Notes under the pieces: generated by a model | Databases searched by the model: none | Told to the model about the DNA's origin: nothing | Seen by the model: only the letters and a program-made list of their open reading frames with translations | Part shown: piece after piece, positions 15,270-22,593 of the stretch | Position numbering within the stretch: position 1 is the stretch's first letter | Layout of the letters: each line of letters starts with the position of its first letter | Made by a program: the position numbers and the translations under genes | DNA from: Acidobacteriota bacterium | Lineage (GTDB): Bacteria > Acidobacteriota > Vicinamibacteria > Vicinamibacterales > Vicinamibacteraceae | DNA: 27,409 nucleotides | Direction of reading: 5' to 3' | Assembly: GCA_023429845.1 (NCBI GenBank) | Contig: JAEZCY010000229.1 | Span: forward strand, 1 to 27,409

Positions 15270-16796
15270 TTACGGCTTGCGCGCGACGACTGCGTAATCG
15301 AGATGCGTGAACAGCAGGCTGTTCAGCTTGTCCACGTTCGCGTTGACGGTGTAGTGCAGTGCGTCGCCGCCGGCCACGTGCTGGAGCTTGTGGGCGTCCG
15401 GATATGGCGACCGGTACTGCACGTCCACGTGCGGGAAACCGCTCGCACGCGCGAAGTACGCCAGCGTGTCGGGATGGAGAGGCCGGACGTGCGTGATGTC
15501 GCGCACGTAGCTCTGGAAGAACGCAAACCAGCAGGCGACGTTGACGGTCTCGAGCGCGAGCACGCCACCGGGGCGCAGGACCTCGAACATCCGCTGGAGC
15601 AGGGCGACGAGATAGTCGGGCTCCAGGTGCTCGACGACCTGCGCCGCGAACACGCCGCCGAGGCTCTCGTCGGGGAGCGTACGCAGGTAGGCGAGCGCGT
15701 CGCCCTCGGTGGCGTCGAGCCCGCGCTGCCGGCACACCTCCACCATCTCGTGGTTGATGTCGAGCCCCCGCGCGCGGACACCCTGGTGCCGCAGCAGTTC
15801 CAGGAACTCCCCGCGTCCGCAGCCGATGTCGAGCACGTCCTGCTGGTCGGCAAACAGCGGCAGGTAGTCCTGGAGACGTTCGCGAATCGCCGTGGCGGAC
15901 CCGCGGAACTGGTCCTCGAAACCGACGTACTTGAACGAGTCGATGCCGCCCGCCGCAAACGATTCGCGGGGCCTCCAAGTGTCAGGAGACGGCCGGCTCG
16001 GAGAGCCAGCCCTACCCGGCTCGTGCGTGTGGCCGACCGACGAAGGCCGATCCTGTTCGACCAGGCGCTCCACCTCGCGCCTGAGCGTCTGCGTCGCGCG
16101 CGAGACCACGCCGAGCGACTGCGCGAGCTGCGTGTGCGCGGCGTCGAGTGCGCGCACGCGCGCCTCGTAGCGCTGCTCGCGCACCGCCAGCATCTCGAGC
16201 CGCCGGTTCAACTCGTCGCCCACGCCGCTGATCGCGCCGCCCGGGCCCACGGTGCGGTGGTGCAACGTCTCGACCGCCTCGCCGACGTCTTCGACGCGCC
16301 GGGCCGCCAGGCCGTCGAACTCGTAGTCCTTGGAGTCCACGAACGGCGTGATCGTCTGCAGGTACTGGATCAGTGCGGAGTGGAAGGCCCCCAGCCGCTC
16401 GAGTTCGATCCGGAGCGTCTCGATGACGGCGCGCTGGCTCTCGTGAACGGACCGACCCACGGCGACGTTGCGGTTGACGTGGTCGACCAGGGCCGCGTTG
16501 AACGCCTCCTGCCGGGCCAGGACAGGGGCCACGAGTGCCATCAGCGGACGCAACAGCACGCCCTTCAGGCCGCCGGGCAGCGTGGCCTGCGACAACACGG
16601 CGAAGCGCTCGTTGAGCGGCGTGACCTGTGTTTCGTCAGGCGAGGCTGACGCGTGCGGCATCGCCGGCACGGTGGGCAGCGCGGCATCCAGCGCCGAGAG
16701 CGCCCCGTTGTAGGCCGCGTCGGCCTCCTCGCGCGCGGCCTTCAGCCGCGCGAGGTGCGCCTTGTCGACCGTGCGGGTGAAACGGACGTCGGACAT
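15270..16796 (-). CDS. Coiled-coil plus methyltransferase protein (WbdD-like layout)
   Basis: A 508-residue protein in two parts. Residues 1-about 250 are helical and rich in Glu, Arg, Ala and Leu, with heptad-like stretches (about 95-150 and 190-250), probably coiled coil. A Pro/Ser linker (250-275) follows. Residues 285-508 form a class I methyltransferase: YVGFEDQFRGS, then motif I VLDIGCGRGEF (321-331), GLDINHEMVEVC, VVEHLEPD and LALETVN. This domain is frequent in capsule and O-antigen loci, and the order matches proteins such as WbdD that cap a glycan chain end and measure its length, though no kinase domain is seen here. The ATG at 16796 is 9 bases after the thiG stop. Confidence 0.85.
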   Translation of the reverse strand: MSDVRFTRTVDKAHLARLKAAREEADAAYNGALSALDAALPTVPAMPHASASPDETQVTPLNERFAVLSQATLPGGLKGVLLRPLMALVAPVLARQEAFNAALVDHVNRNVAVGRSVHESQRAVIETLRIELERLGAFHSALIQYLQTITPFVDSKDYEFDGLAARRVEDVGEAVETLHHRTVGPGGAISGVGDELNRRLEMLAVREQRYEARVRALDAAHTQLAQSLGVVSRATQTLRREVERLVEQDRPSSVGHTHEPGRAGSPSRPSPDTWRPRESFAAGGIDSFKYVGFEDQFRGSATAIRERLQDYLPLFADQQDVLDIGCGRGEFLELLRHQGVRARGLDINHEMVEVCRQRGLDATEGDALAYLRTLPDESLGGVFAAQVVEHLEPDYLVALLQRMFEVLRPGGVLALETVNVACWFAFFQSYVRDITHVRPLHPDTLAYFARASGFPHVDVQYRSPYPDAHKLQHVAGGDALHYTVNANVDKLNSLLFTHLDYAVVARKP

Positions 16797-16805
16797 GCGC
16801 GCCGA

Positions 16806-17594
16806 TTATGTGCGCGTTGCCGTGTGGATGGTGCCGGTGAGCGGGCTGCTCGCCGAGGCGTAGCGGCGGCGGGGCATGCGACCGGCGAGGAAGGCCAGGC
16901 GCCCGGCGATCACCGCGTGCTTCATCGCTTCCGCCATGGCCACGGGCTGATCCGCAGCAGCGATGGCGGTGTTCAGCAGCACGGCGTCCGCCCCCAGTTC
17001 CATGGCGATCGTCGCATCCGACGCCGTGCCGACGCCGGCGTCGACGACAACCGGCACCTTGGCGAATTCCTTGATGATCGAGATGTTGTTGGGATTCTGG
17101 ATCCCGAGGCCCGAGCCTATCGGCGCGCCGAGCGGCATCACGGCCGCGGCGCCGGCGTCCTCCAGCTTCCGGCACACGATCGGGTCGTCCGTCGTGTACG
17201 GCAGCACCACGAAGCCCGCCTTGACGAGCACCCTGGTGGCCTCGATCAGCGCCTCGTTGTCGGGAAAGAGCGTACGCTCGTCACCGATCACTTCCAGCTT
17301 CACCCAGTTGGACAACCCCGCCTCGCGACCGAGTCGCGCGGTGCGGATGGCGTCCTGCGCCGTGTAACACGCGGCGGTGTTGGGCAGGATGAACAGCTTC
17401 TTCGGATCGATGTAATCCATCAGCGACGTGCCGCTCCGGTCGTTCAGGTCCACCCGACGGACGGCGACGGTGACGACCTCGGCGCCAGACGCCGCGTGGC
17501 ATTCCGCCATCAATGAGTGCGAGGCGTACTTGCCGGTGCCCACGAAGAGCCGGGACGAGAAGGTGCGATCAGCGATACGAAGAATGTCGGTCAT
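16806..17594 (-). CDS. thiG: Thiazole synthase
   Basis: A 262-residue TIM-barrel enzyme. It makes the thiazole phosphate of thiamin from deoxyxylulose 5-phosphate, dehydroglycine and the sulfur carried by ThiS. Visible marks: SRLFVGTGKYAS (residues 14-25), LPNTAACYTAQDA (70-82), the Schiff-base Lys in WVKLEV (K99), TTDDPIVCRKLEDAG and PLGAPIGSGLGIQNPNNI (154-171), and VVVDAGVGTASDA near the phosphate site. The start at ATG 17594 gives a standard N-terminus and an ATGA overlap with the upstream membrane protein gene. The partner thiS is two genes upstream, separated by that membrane protein. thiH/thiO and thiF are absent from the window. Confidence 0.96.
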   Translation of the reverse strand: MTDILRIADRTFSSRLFVGTGKYASHSLMAECHAASGAEVVTVAVRRVDLNDRSGTSLMDYIDPKKLFILPNTAACYTAQDAIRTARLGREAGLSNWVKLEVIGDERTLFPDNEALIEATRVLVKAGFVVLPYTTDDPIVCRKLEDAGAAAVMPLGAPIGSGLGIQNPNNISIIKEFAKVPVVVDAGVGTASDATIAMELGADAVLLNTAIAAADQPVAMAEAMKHAVIAGRLAFLAGRMPRRRYASASSPLTGTIHTATRT

Positions 17595-19069
17595 GGCGCT
17601 GTAGTGAGGGCGCGAGGTTGCAGCAGCACGAGTACGACGGCGCTGCAGATCAGGAGCAGTGCCGCCAGCCACCAGAACCCCTCGCTTCCCTGGACGCGGC
17701 TCGCGTCCTGAATCAGGTTCCAGACGCGGCGGTCATCGGCCTCGATGCCACCGATTGCGCGCGTGAACACGTGTTCGCGGCGTATGACTTCGGGGAACGT
17801 CGCGTAGTACCACTCGCCGATGCGCAGAACGGTCAGCCACATGGCCGACAGGGCGGCCACGCCAAGCAAGGGGAGCGCGCGGCCCCGCGGCGCGATGCGG
17901 ACGAGGCCGGCCGCCGCCATGCACGCGAGCGGCGCCGCCAGCGGAAACAGCCACCGGCCCTGATGGACATCCTGAGACGCCATGAGCACCTGCCGCACCG
18001 ACGGCTGCAGCAGGCAGCCCACGATCGCAACGGCCCAGGCCGCGGTCACGACAGCGGACGGCCACGGCATGTCGGGGCGGGGATGAACGGACAGGAGCAG
18101 CACACCTGCGAGCGCCAGCAGAGCGGTGACGGCAACGAGGACGGCTGTCACGGCGGGTGGCTCGAGTGGCGTGCCGCCGAAGTTGCCGAGAGACGACCAC
18201 GACGTCGCCAGAAGCGCGCCTCCGCCGGCGACGATGTCCAGGCCGAGGTTCATGACGAACGTCCCCGGCGCGGCCAGCGCCCGCGTGGCACCGGGGCCGA
18301 GGGCGTAGGTCGTACCGAGCAGCGTGCCGAATCGCGCGGTGACGACCGCGAGGGCCGTCGCTGCCGTCACCACCACCGTTGCGGCTGCCCAGCGTGTCCG
18401 TACGGTTCCGTATACCCAGACGCGCCATACGGCCACGGCGCAGACGATAGCCAGGTGCAGTACGAGGAAGGTGGATGTCTCCTTCCAGGCCAGTGCTGCG
18501 GCGGTGGCCATGGGCAACAGCAGCAGCTCCATCCAGGACGCCTGCCGCATCAGGATGCGCGCGCCTGCCACGAACGCCAGGCCGGCGAGCGCATTGGCCC
18601 AGCCATCGGGCGTCACGCCGCTGCCGTACTTGACGATGACGGGGTGGGTCGCGATGAACAGGCCCGCCAGCGCCGCGACTTCGACGCGTTCCGGGAACAA
18701 GAGGCGTCCAAGAGCCCACGCACACCAGACCAACACCGGCAGGGACAGCACGGTTGCTGCCCGCAGCGCGAGCAGCGGAAACGTCTGTCGTGATTCGCAG
18801 AGCGAGCCGAGCAGCCATGCCGTGACCTGCTGGAATCCGGGCTTGCCCCCGCCGGGCAGCAGGGGCAGCAGCGTGCCGTCGTCGGGGCTGACGCACCGCG
18901 CCGCGTCGGATGACACGGTTGCGATCGCTCGAGCCTGGGCCGCGAACACGTACTGCACTTCGTCCGACACCTGGTACAGCGGCCGAAGCCGCGCCTGCAT
19001 CAGGCCGTGCAACGATGCGAGCACGAGCAGACTGACGAGGCAGAGGCTTCGTCGCCGCGCCTGGCTCAC
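17591..19069 (-). CDS. GT-C-type integral membrane protein (DUF2142-like)
   Basis: A 492-residue polytopic protein with about 10-12 hydrophobic helices. The first loop after helix 1 has YQVSDEVQYVFAAQARA (D36/E37), the acidic pair position typical of GT-C glycosyltransferases. A later loop reads QGRWLFPLAAP (about residues 368-380), as in DUF2142 membrane proteins. Such proteins use a polyprenyl-phosphate sugar donor outside the membrane, or act in glycan assembly. The GTG start at 19069 directly follows the thiS stop with no gap, and the stop overlaps the thiG start (ATGA). The gene is therefore embedded in a thiamin operon although nothing in it suggests thiamin. Family placement is moderate. 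Confidence 0.8.
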   Translation of the reverse strand: MSQARRRSLCLVSLLVLASLHGLMQARLRPLYQVSDEVQYVFAAQARAIATVSSDAARCVSPDDGTLLPLLPGGGKPGFQQVTAWLLGSLCESRQTFPLLALRAATVLSLPVLVWCAWALGRLLFPERVEVAALAGLFIATHPVIVKYGSGVTPDGWANALAGLAFVAGARILMRQASWMELLLLPMATAAALAWKETSTFLVLHLAIVCAVAVWRVWVYGTVRTRWAAATVVVTAATALAVVTARFGTLLGTTYALGPGATRALAAPGTFVMNLGLDIVAGGGALLATSWSSLGNFGGTPLEPPAVTAVLVAVTALLALAGVLLLSVHPRPDMPWPSAVVTAAWAVAIVGCLLQPSVRQVLMASQDVHQGRWLFPLAAPLACMAAAGLVRIAPRGRALPLLGVAALSAMWLTVLRIGEWYYATFPEVIRREHVFTRAIGGIEADDRRVWNLIQDASRVQGSEGFWWLAALLLICSAVVLVLLQPRALTTAP

Positions 19070-19270
19070 TTAGCCGCCACCAACGAAGTTCACCACTTCG
19101 ACGGCGTCGCCCTCGTTCACGACCGTGTCGCCATACGCCTTCTTCTTGACGACGTACTCGTTCAGCTCGACGGCCACGCGCCTCGCGTCGATCTCGAGCC
19201 GCGCAAGGAGCGCGTCGATCGTGAGAGGCTCGGACACCTCGTAGCGTTCGCCATTCAGCTGGATGGTCAC
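19070..19270 (-). CDS. thiS: Sulfur carrier protein ThiS
   Basis: A 66-residue ubiquitin-fold protein. It starts MTIQLNGERYEV, has LTIDALLARL and VAVELNEYVV, and ends in NFVGGG; the C-terminal Gly-Gly is adenylated and thiocarboxylated to deliver sulfur to ThiG. The length is standard. The start is a GTG at 19270. It is the first gene of the thiS/GT-C/thiG unit. The upstream 122 bases contain short tandem repeats and a strong hairpin rather than a clear promoter, and I see no TPP riboswitch there. Confidence 0.95.
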   Translation of the reverse strand: MTIQLNGERYEVSEPLTIDALLARLEIDARRVAVELNEYVVKKKAYGDTVVNEGDAVEVVNFVGGG

Positions 19271-19392
19271 TGCTGTCGGGAATCGGAAATCGGAAGTCGG
19301 GTATCGGGGCGCGACAAGACGATGCGAATGCCGCAGCCCGCCTGCCAGTCTTGGAGGATATCAATATCCGACCGCCGGGCGGGGCCCGGCGG
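19271..19392. repeat. Intergenic repeats between glycosyltransferase and thiS
   Basis: The gap holds a degenerate tandem repeat, about 8 bases per unit, at 19276-19308 (units GGGAATC, GGAAATC, GGAAGTC, GGGTATC, each followed by a G), a short palindrome GGATAT-CA-ATATCC at 19356-19369, and the strong hairpin described separately. No ORF and no TPP riboswitch-like core was seen. Confidence 0.55.
19372..19392 (-). terminator. Nine-base-pair GC hairpin after glycosyltransferase stop
   Basis: CCGCCGGGC at 19372-19380 and GCCCGGCGG at 19384-19392 form a perfect 9-bp stem with a 3-base loop, directly after the TAG stop (19395-19393, minus strand). The downstream minus-strand bases TCGGATATTGATATCC are not a T run. 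It probably ends or stabilises the glycosyltransferase transcript. Confidence 0.5.
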
Positions 19393-20886
19393 CTACGGCC
19401 CGAGAATATCCACGTCCACGCCAAACGGCGCCGCAAGCGTCCTGGCCCACGCCGCCGCGTCCGGTCGAAGGTGCGCAGGGGTATCGTCGGGCCACTCGGG
19501 CAGTGGCAGCGTGCTGGCCCAGGCGATCGCCTTGCGATAGTCGCGCTGCATGCGGCCGACGGTGTGGTGGGCCTGCCACCAGTCCCGCGCACGTCTGCCG
19601 AGCGCGGCCCTCAGGTCGGCGTCGGCGACGAGCCGGCGCAGCGCCTGCCGCAGCATGTGCTGTTCGTCATCCAGCTCGATCGACACCGCCACCGCCTGCG
19701 CCACGTCAGCCACATGAAACACGGCCGCCGCATCGTCGCGGACATGCTTGAGCTGCCAGTGCCGCGGGTCCAGGGTGGGTACGCCGACCGTCGTCAGCTG
19801 GTCCGGCACGACCGTCGGTTTGCCGGCGGCGAGGCACCGCAGCCAGGATGCCGATGTCTCGTGCGCGGTGGGCCAGCGAAGGCAGAGGCACACGTCGGCC
19901 GCCCGCAGTTCAGCCGCGAGCTGCTCGTCGTCTACGTACCCGGTGACCTCGACCCGATCGCGCATGCCGGTTGCCGCCACGTCCTGCCAGAGTGCGTAGT
20001 GGGCTCCGATCTCGCCCACCAGGCGGAGGCCGACGTGGGGTGCTTCGTCGCGAATGGCCGCCAGCGCGCGCAGGATCGGCAGGATCCGCTTCTCCGGCGT
20101 GATCAGGCCGAAAGCGGACAGGACCACATCGGGCTTCGTCGCTCGGCCGTCGGCCTTCGCATTGCCGCGACTCGGGATCCGGGACTCGGGATTGGCCTCG
20201 GCCCGCACCTCGGGCTGGTAGGAACGCCTCTCCGAGGCGTCCGTCTGCGCCTCCGCCTGCCACGGATCGGGCACCCCCATCGCGATCGTCGTGAGGGGCG
20301 TGGCCGGGAACTCCTCGGCGAGCAGCGCGCGCAGCGGCTCGGCATGCACGGCGACCCCGCGCGCCCGCGTCATCACCGTGCGTAACATCGGCCACAGGTA
20401 GTACGGCGACCCCTGCAGCCCCGCCACGACGAAATCGGCCACGCGCGGATCCACCCCCGGATGGTTGAACCGGAACTCGGCGCGATAGTCGTCGGCTCGC
20501 TGGTCGCGCAACAACGCGTCGGCCCTGGCGTGGTGGACGGCCGCATCGTGCAGCACGACCAGGCCTGGCCACCGCAGCAGGTATGGCCACATGAACCGGT
20601 GGCAGGCCGCGTTGCCGAGCTGATAGACGATGAGGTCGTACGGCGTGCGCGCCTGCAGGGCCGGGAAGTCGAAGGCCCGGAACAGCGGCAGCTCGAGCGG
20701 GCCCGTCAGGGGGACGATGCGGTCGCCCTTGCCCGCGTGGAGCCCTCCGCCGGCGGCGCGCCAGACAGGGTCGTCCACGAACAGATGCAGCGCGTCGTCT
20801 CCCCGCAGTCCCGCCAGCACGTCGAGGCTGTAGGCCGAGATCCCGGAGTGGATGGGCGGCAGCGGTGAGAACCACGCGATGCGCAT
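19393..20886 (-). CDS. Glycosyltransferase (GT4-like) with in-frame repeat patch
   Basis: A 497-residue GT-B fold glycosyltransferase. The N-terminus MRIAWFSPLPPIHSGISAYS and the later LSAFGLITPEKR (residues 257-268), VEVTGYVDDEQLAAELRAADVCLCLRWPTAHETSAS and LAAGKPTVV match group 1 (GT4) enzymes. It would transfer a sugar from a nucleotide donor to a lipid-linked or other acceptor. The ATG at 20886 was chosen because the family N-terminus starts there; the open frame continues upstream without family character. Between about residues 211 and 250, at the domain linker, lies a patch encoded by repeats (see separate entry) that is absent from the usual family pattern. The gene is divergent from nuoA. 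Confidence 0.85.
   Translation of the reverse strand: MRIAWFSPLPPIHSGISAYSLDVLAGLRGDDALHLFVDDPVWRAAGGGLHAGKGDRIVPLTGPLELPLFRAFDFPALQARTPYDLIVYQLGNAACHRFMWPYLLRWPGLVVLHDAAVHHARADALLRDQRADDYRAEFRFNHPGVDPRVADFVVAGLQGSPYYLWPMLRTVMTRARGVAVHAEPLRALLAEEFPATPLTTIAMGVPDPWQAEAQTDASERRSYQPEVRAEANPESRIPSRGNAKADGRATKPDVVLSAFGLITPEKRILPILRALAAIRDEAPHVGLRLVGEIGAHYALWQDVAATGMRDRVEVTGYVDDEQLAAELRAADVCLCLRWPTAHETSASWLRCLAAGKPTVVPDQLTTVGVPTLDPRHWQLKHVRDDAAAVFHVADVAQAVAVSIELDDEQHMLRQALRRLVADADLRAALGRRARDWWQAHHTVGRMQRDYRKAIAWASTLPLPEWPDDTPAHLRPDAAAWARTLAAPFGVDVDILGP
20166..20242. repeat. Palindromic and tandem repeat patch inside glycosyltransferase gene
   Basis: Two repeat types lie in the coding sequence. At 20169-20194 there are degenerate tandem units of the form CTCGGGATC/CGGGACTCGGGATT. 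At 20224-20240 ACGCCTC-TCC-GAGGCGT is a perfect 7-bp palindrome with a TCC loop. The reading frame stays open across both and encodes a hydrophilic linker. The tandem units resemble those at 19276-19308. Confidence 0.6.
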
Positions 20887-20950
20887 GCGATGCGATTGTG
20901 CCCGATGCGGTTCCCCGACGTCGGCTATCGCGACTCGCTCGCCCATTCCC

Positions 20951-20979
20951 TTGCAGCTGAGTGCATTGCGGGCTAGCAT
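20951..20979 (+). promoter_or_regulatory. Candidate sigma-70 promoter of the nuo operon
   Basis: TTGCAG (20951-20956, 4 of 6 with TTGACA) and TAGCAT (20974-20979) are separated by exactly 17 bases. It lies in the 227-bp divergent gap between the glycosyltransferase gene and nuoA and would give a leader of about 125-130 bases. The leader has a small hairpin, GCCGCC-GCA-GGCGGC, at 21083-21097, close to the nuoA start. I see no operator or further gene in this gap. Confidence 0.55.
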
Positions 20980-21113
20980 CTACAGGTTCGAGTGCTGCCG
21001 GCGTTCCGGCGGGGCGGGCTGCTCGAGCTGCGCGTGATGGGCACGTGCGGTCGGGCTCGAGCAACTTTTCACAAGCGCCATCGCCGCCGCAGGCGGCCGG
21101 CGCCTGGACTCGC

Positions 21114-21476
21114 ATGGACGGCTGGCTTCCCTTACTCCTGCTCATGGCCTTCGGCTTCTCGTTTGCCGCGGGCAACGTGTTCCTGTCGCAGTTCCTCGGT
21201 CCGAGGAACCCGACGGCCGAGAAGCTGGCGCCGTACGAGTGCGGCATGCCGCCTGTCGGCGACGCGCGCGAGCGGATGTCGGTGAAGTTCTACCTCGTGG
21301 CGATGATCTTCCTGCTGTTCGACATCGAGGTGGCCTTCCTGTATCCGTGGGCCGTCGCCCTTCGGGATCTGCATTGGGTCGGGTTCGTCCAGATCCTGGT
21401 GTTCTTCCTGATCCTGATGAGCGGGTACGTGTACGTGTGGCGCAAGGGCGCCCTCGACTGGAACGCGCGCGACTGA
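21114..21476 (+). CDS. nuoA: NADH-quinone oxidoreductase subunit A
   Basis: A 120-residue membrane subunit of complex I with three helices. Marks: NPTAEKLAPYECGMPP (the loop with the conserved E and Cys), then VKFYLVAMIFLLFDIEVAFLYPWA, which is the NuoA signature, and a last helix ending YVYVWRKGALDW. The ATG at 21114 gives the usual N-terminus; the open frame upstream reads through the leader and has no family character. It is the first gene of the nuo operon. Complex I moves electrons from NADH to quinone and pumps protons across the inner membrane. Confidence 0.95.
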   Translation: MDGWLPLLLLMAFGFSFAAGNVFLSQFLGPRNPTAEKLAPYECGMPPVGDARERMSVKFYLVAMIFLLFDIEVAFLYPWAVALRDLHWVGFVQILVFFLILMSGYVYVWRKGALDWNARD

Positions 21477-21520
21477 GGCATCGTGCATGGGTGGCCGGGC
21501 CGCCGACGCACCGCAAAGCC

Positions 21521-21997
21521 ATGGCTGATATCGAAATTCCCGTTCTCACCACCACCGTCGACAAGCTGGTGGGCTGGGCCCGCCGCTCGGCGATCTGGCC
21601 GGTGGCCTTCGGGCTGGCCTGTTGCGCGATCGAGATGATGGCCATGAGCGCCTCGCGCTACGACATCTCCCGTTTCGGCGCCGAGGTGTTCCGGGGCTCG
21701 CCGCGACAGGCCGACCTGATGATCGTCGCCGGACGCCTGTCACGGAAGATGGCGCCGGCGCTGCGCCGGGTGTACGACCAGATGCCCGAGCCCAAGTGGG
21801 TGATCTCGATGGGCGCCTGCGCATCGGTCGGCGGCGTCTTCGACAACTACGCCATCGTGCAGGGCGTGGACCAGGTGGTGCCGGTGGACGTGTTCGTGCC
21901 GGGGTGCCCGCCGCGGCCCGAGTCGTTGATCTACGGGATCGTCCAGCTCCAGCGGAAGATCTCCCGCACGCCGCAGCAGCTCGTGAACCTGGGCTGA
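21521..21997 (+). CDS. nuoB: NADH-quinone oxidoreductase subunit B
   Basis: A 158-residue peripheral-arm subunit that holds the last iron-sulfur cluster (N2) before quinone. The four cluster Cys are C34 and C35 (FGLACCAIEMM), C100 (MGACAS) and C129 (VPGCPPRPE). SASRYDISRFG and PRQADLMIVAG are family stretches. The ATG at 21521 lies 44 bases after the nuoA stop, and the N-terminus has the usual length; nothing else is seen in that gap. Confidence 0.97.
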   Translation: MADIEIPVLTTTVDKLVGWARRSAIWPVAFGLACCAIEMMAMSASRYDISRFGAEVFRGSPRQADLMIVAGRLSRKMAPALRRVYDQMPEPKWVISMGACASVGGVFDNYAIVQGVDQVVPVDVFVPGCPPRPESLIYGIVQLQRKISRTPQQLVNLG

Positions 21998-22002
21998 GCC
22001 AC

Positions 22003-22593
22003 ATGGAATTCGAGATCCGACTGGACGCACTCCGGCAGGCGCTGCCGGACGTGACCATCGAGCAGGTCCCCGCCGTCGATCAGCCGGTGATCGTCGTGCC
22101 GGCCGAGGCCATGGCCCGCGTCGCGCAGCAGCTGCGCGCGCACCCGGCGCTGCAGTTCCAGGTGCTCGCCGAGCTCACGGCGGCCGACTACTGGCCGCGT
22201 GAACCGCGCATCGAGGTGGTCTATCACTTCGTGTCGCTCGGGCCTGACGCGCTCGGCGCCGACGCGCCCCCGCAGCAGCGGCTGCGCGTCAAGGTCCGCA
22301 TCGGCACCGGGGAGCTGACCGTGCCGACGATCTGCGACGTCTACCCCAACGCCAACTGGTACGAGCGCGAGGTGCTCGACCTGTTCGGCGTGACGTTCGA
22401 GGGGCACCCGGATCCGCGTCGCATCCTGATGCCCGAGGATTGGGAAGGCTACCCGGCCCGCAAGGATTACCCGGTGCAGATCCACAAGGCCGTCGACATC
22501 GGGCAACCCCTCCAGGTGACCGAAGAGGAGTTCCTGCGGAGCGTCGAGCGGGAGAGGCACGACGTGCCGGGCGCAGGCGCCAATCGATCGTGA
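22003..22593 (+). CDS. nuoC: NADH-quinone oxidoreductase subunit C
   Basis: A 196-residue subunit of the peripheral arm (30-kDa family). The signature ANWYEREVLDLFGVTFEGHPD, followed by RRILMPEDWEGYPARKDYPV, is complete (about residues 122-161). It is separate from nuoD, not fused as in E. coli. The ATG at 22003 is 5 bases after the nuoB stop. The last codons overlap the start of the isomerase gene (GTGA at 22590-22593), so the two are translationally coupled. Confidence 0.95.
   Translation: MEFEIRLDALRQALPDVTIEQVPAVDQPVIVVPAEAMARVAQQLRAHPALQFQVLAELTAADYWPREPRIEVVYHFVSLGPDALGADAPPQQRLRVKVRIGTGELTVPTICDVYPNANWYEREVLDLFGVTFEGHPDPRRILMPEDWEGYPARKDYPVQIHKAVDIGQPLQVTEEEFLRSVERERHDVPGAGANRS

Noticed and set aside
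16797..16810. CATAAT as a -10 element before the coiled-coil methyltransferase gene
   Set aside because: It contains the TAA stop of thiG and there is no -35; likely read through from the thi operon.
19271..19392. TPP riboswitch ahead of thiS
   Set aside because: No conserved TPP aptamer core such as CTGAGA with a partner ACCTGA-like stretch; the region is taken up by repeats and a hairpin.
17733..19592. Long minus-strand open frame (619 residues) overlapping the GT-C gene and thiS
   Set aside because: Arg/Gly/Pro/Ala-rich with no family pattern; it is an alternate frame of two well-supported genes, caused by high GC at third positions.
20887..20900. CACAAT 8 bases before the glycosyltransferase ATG (minus strand) as a leaderless promoter
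   Set aside because: Poor -10 match and no -35 at the right distance.
19910..21247. 445-residue minus-strand frame covering the divergent promoter region and nuoA start
   Set aside because: It runs antisense to nuoA and in another frame of the glycosyltransferase; composition is that of a shadow ORF.
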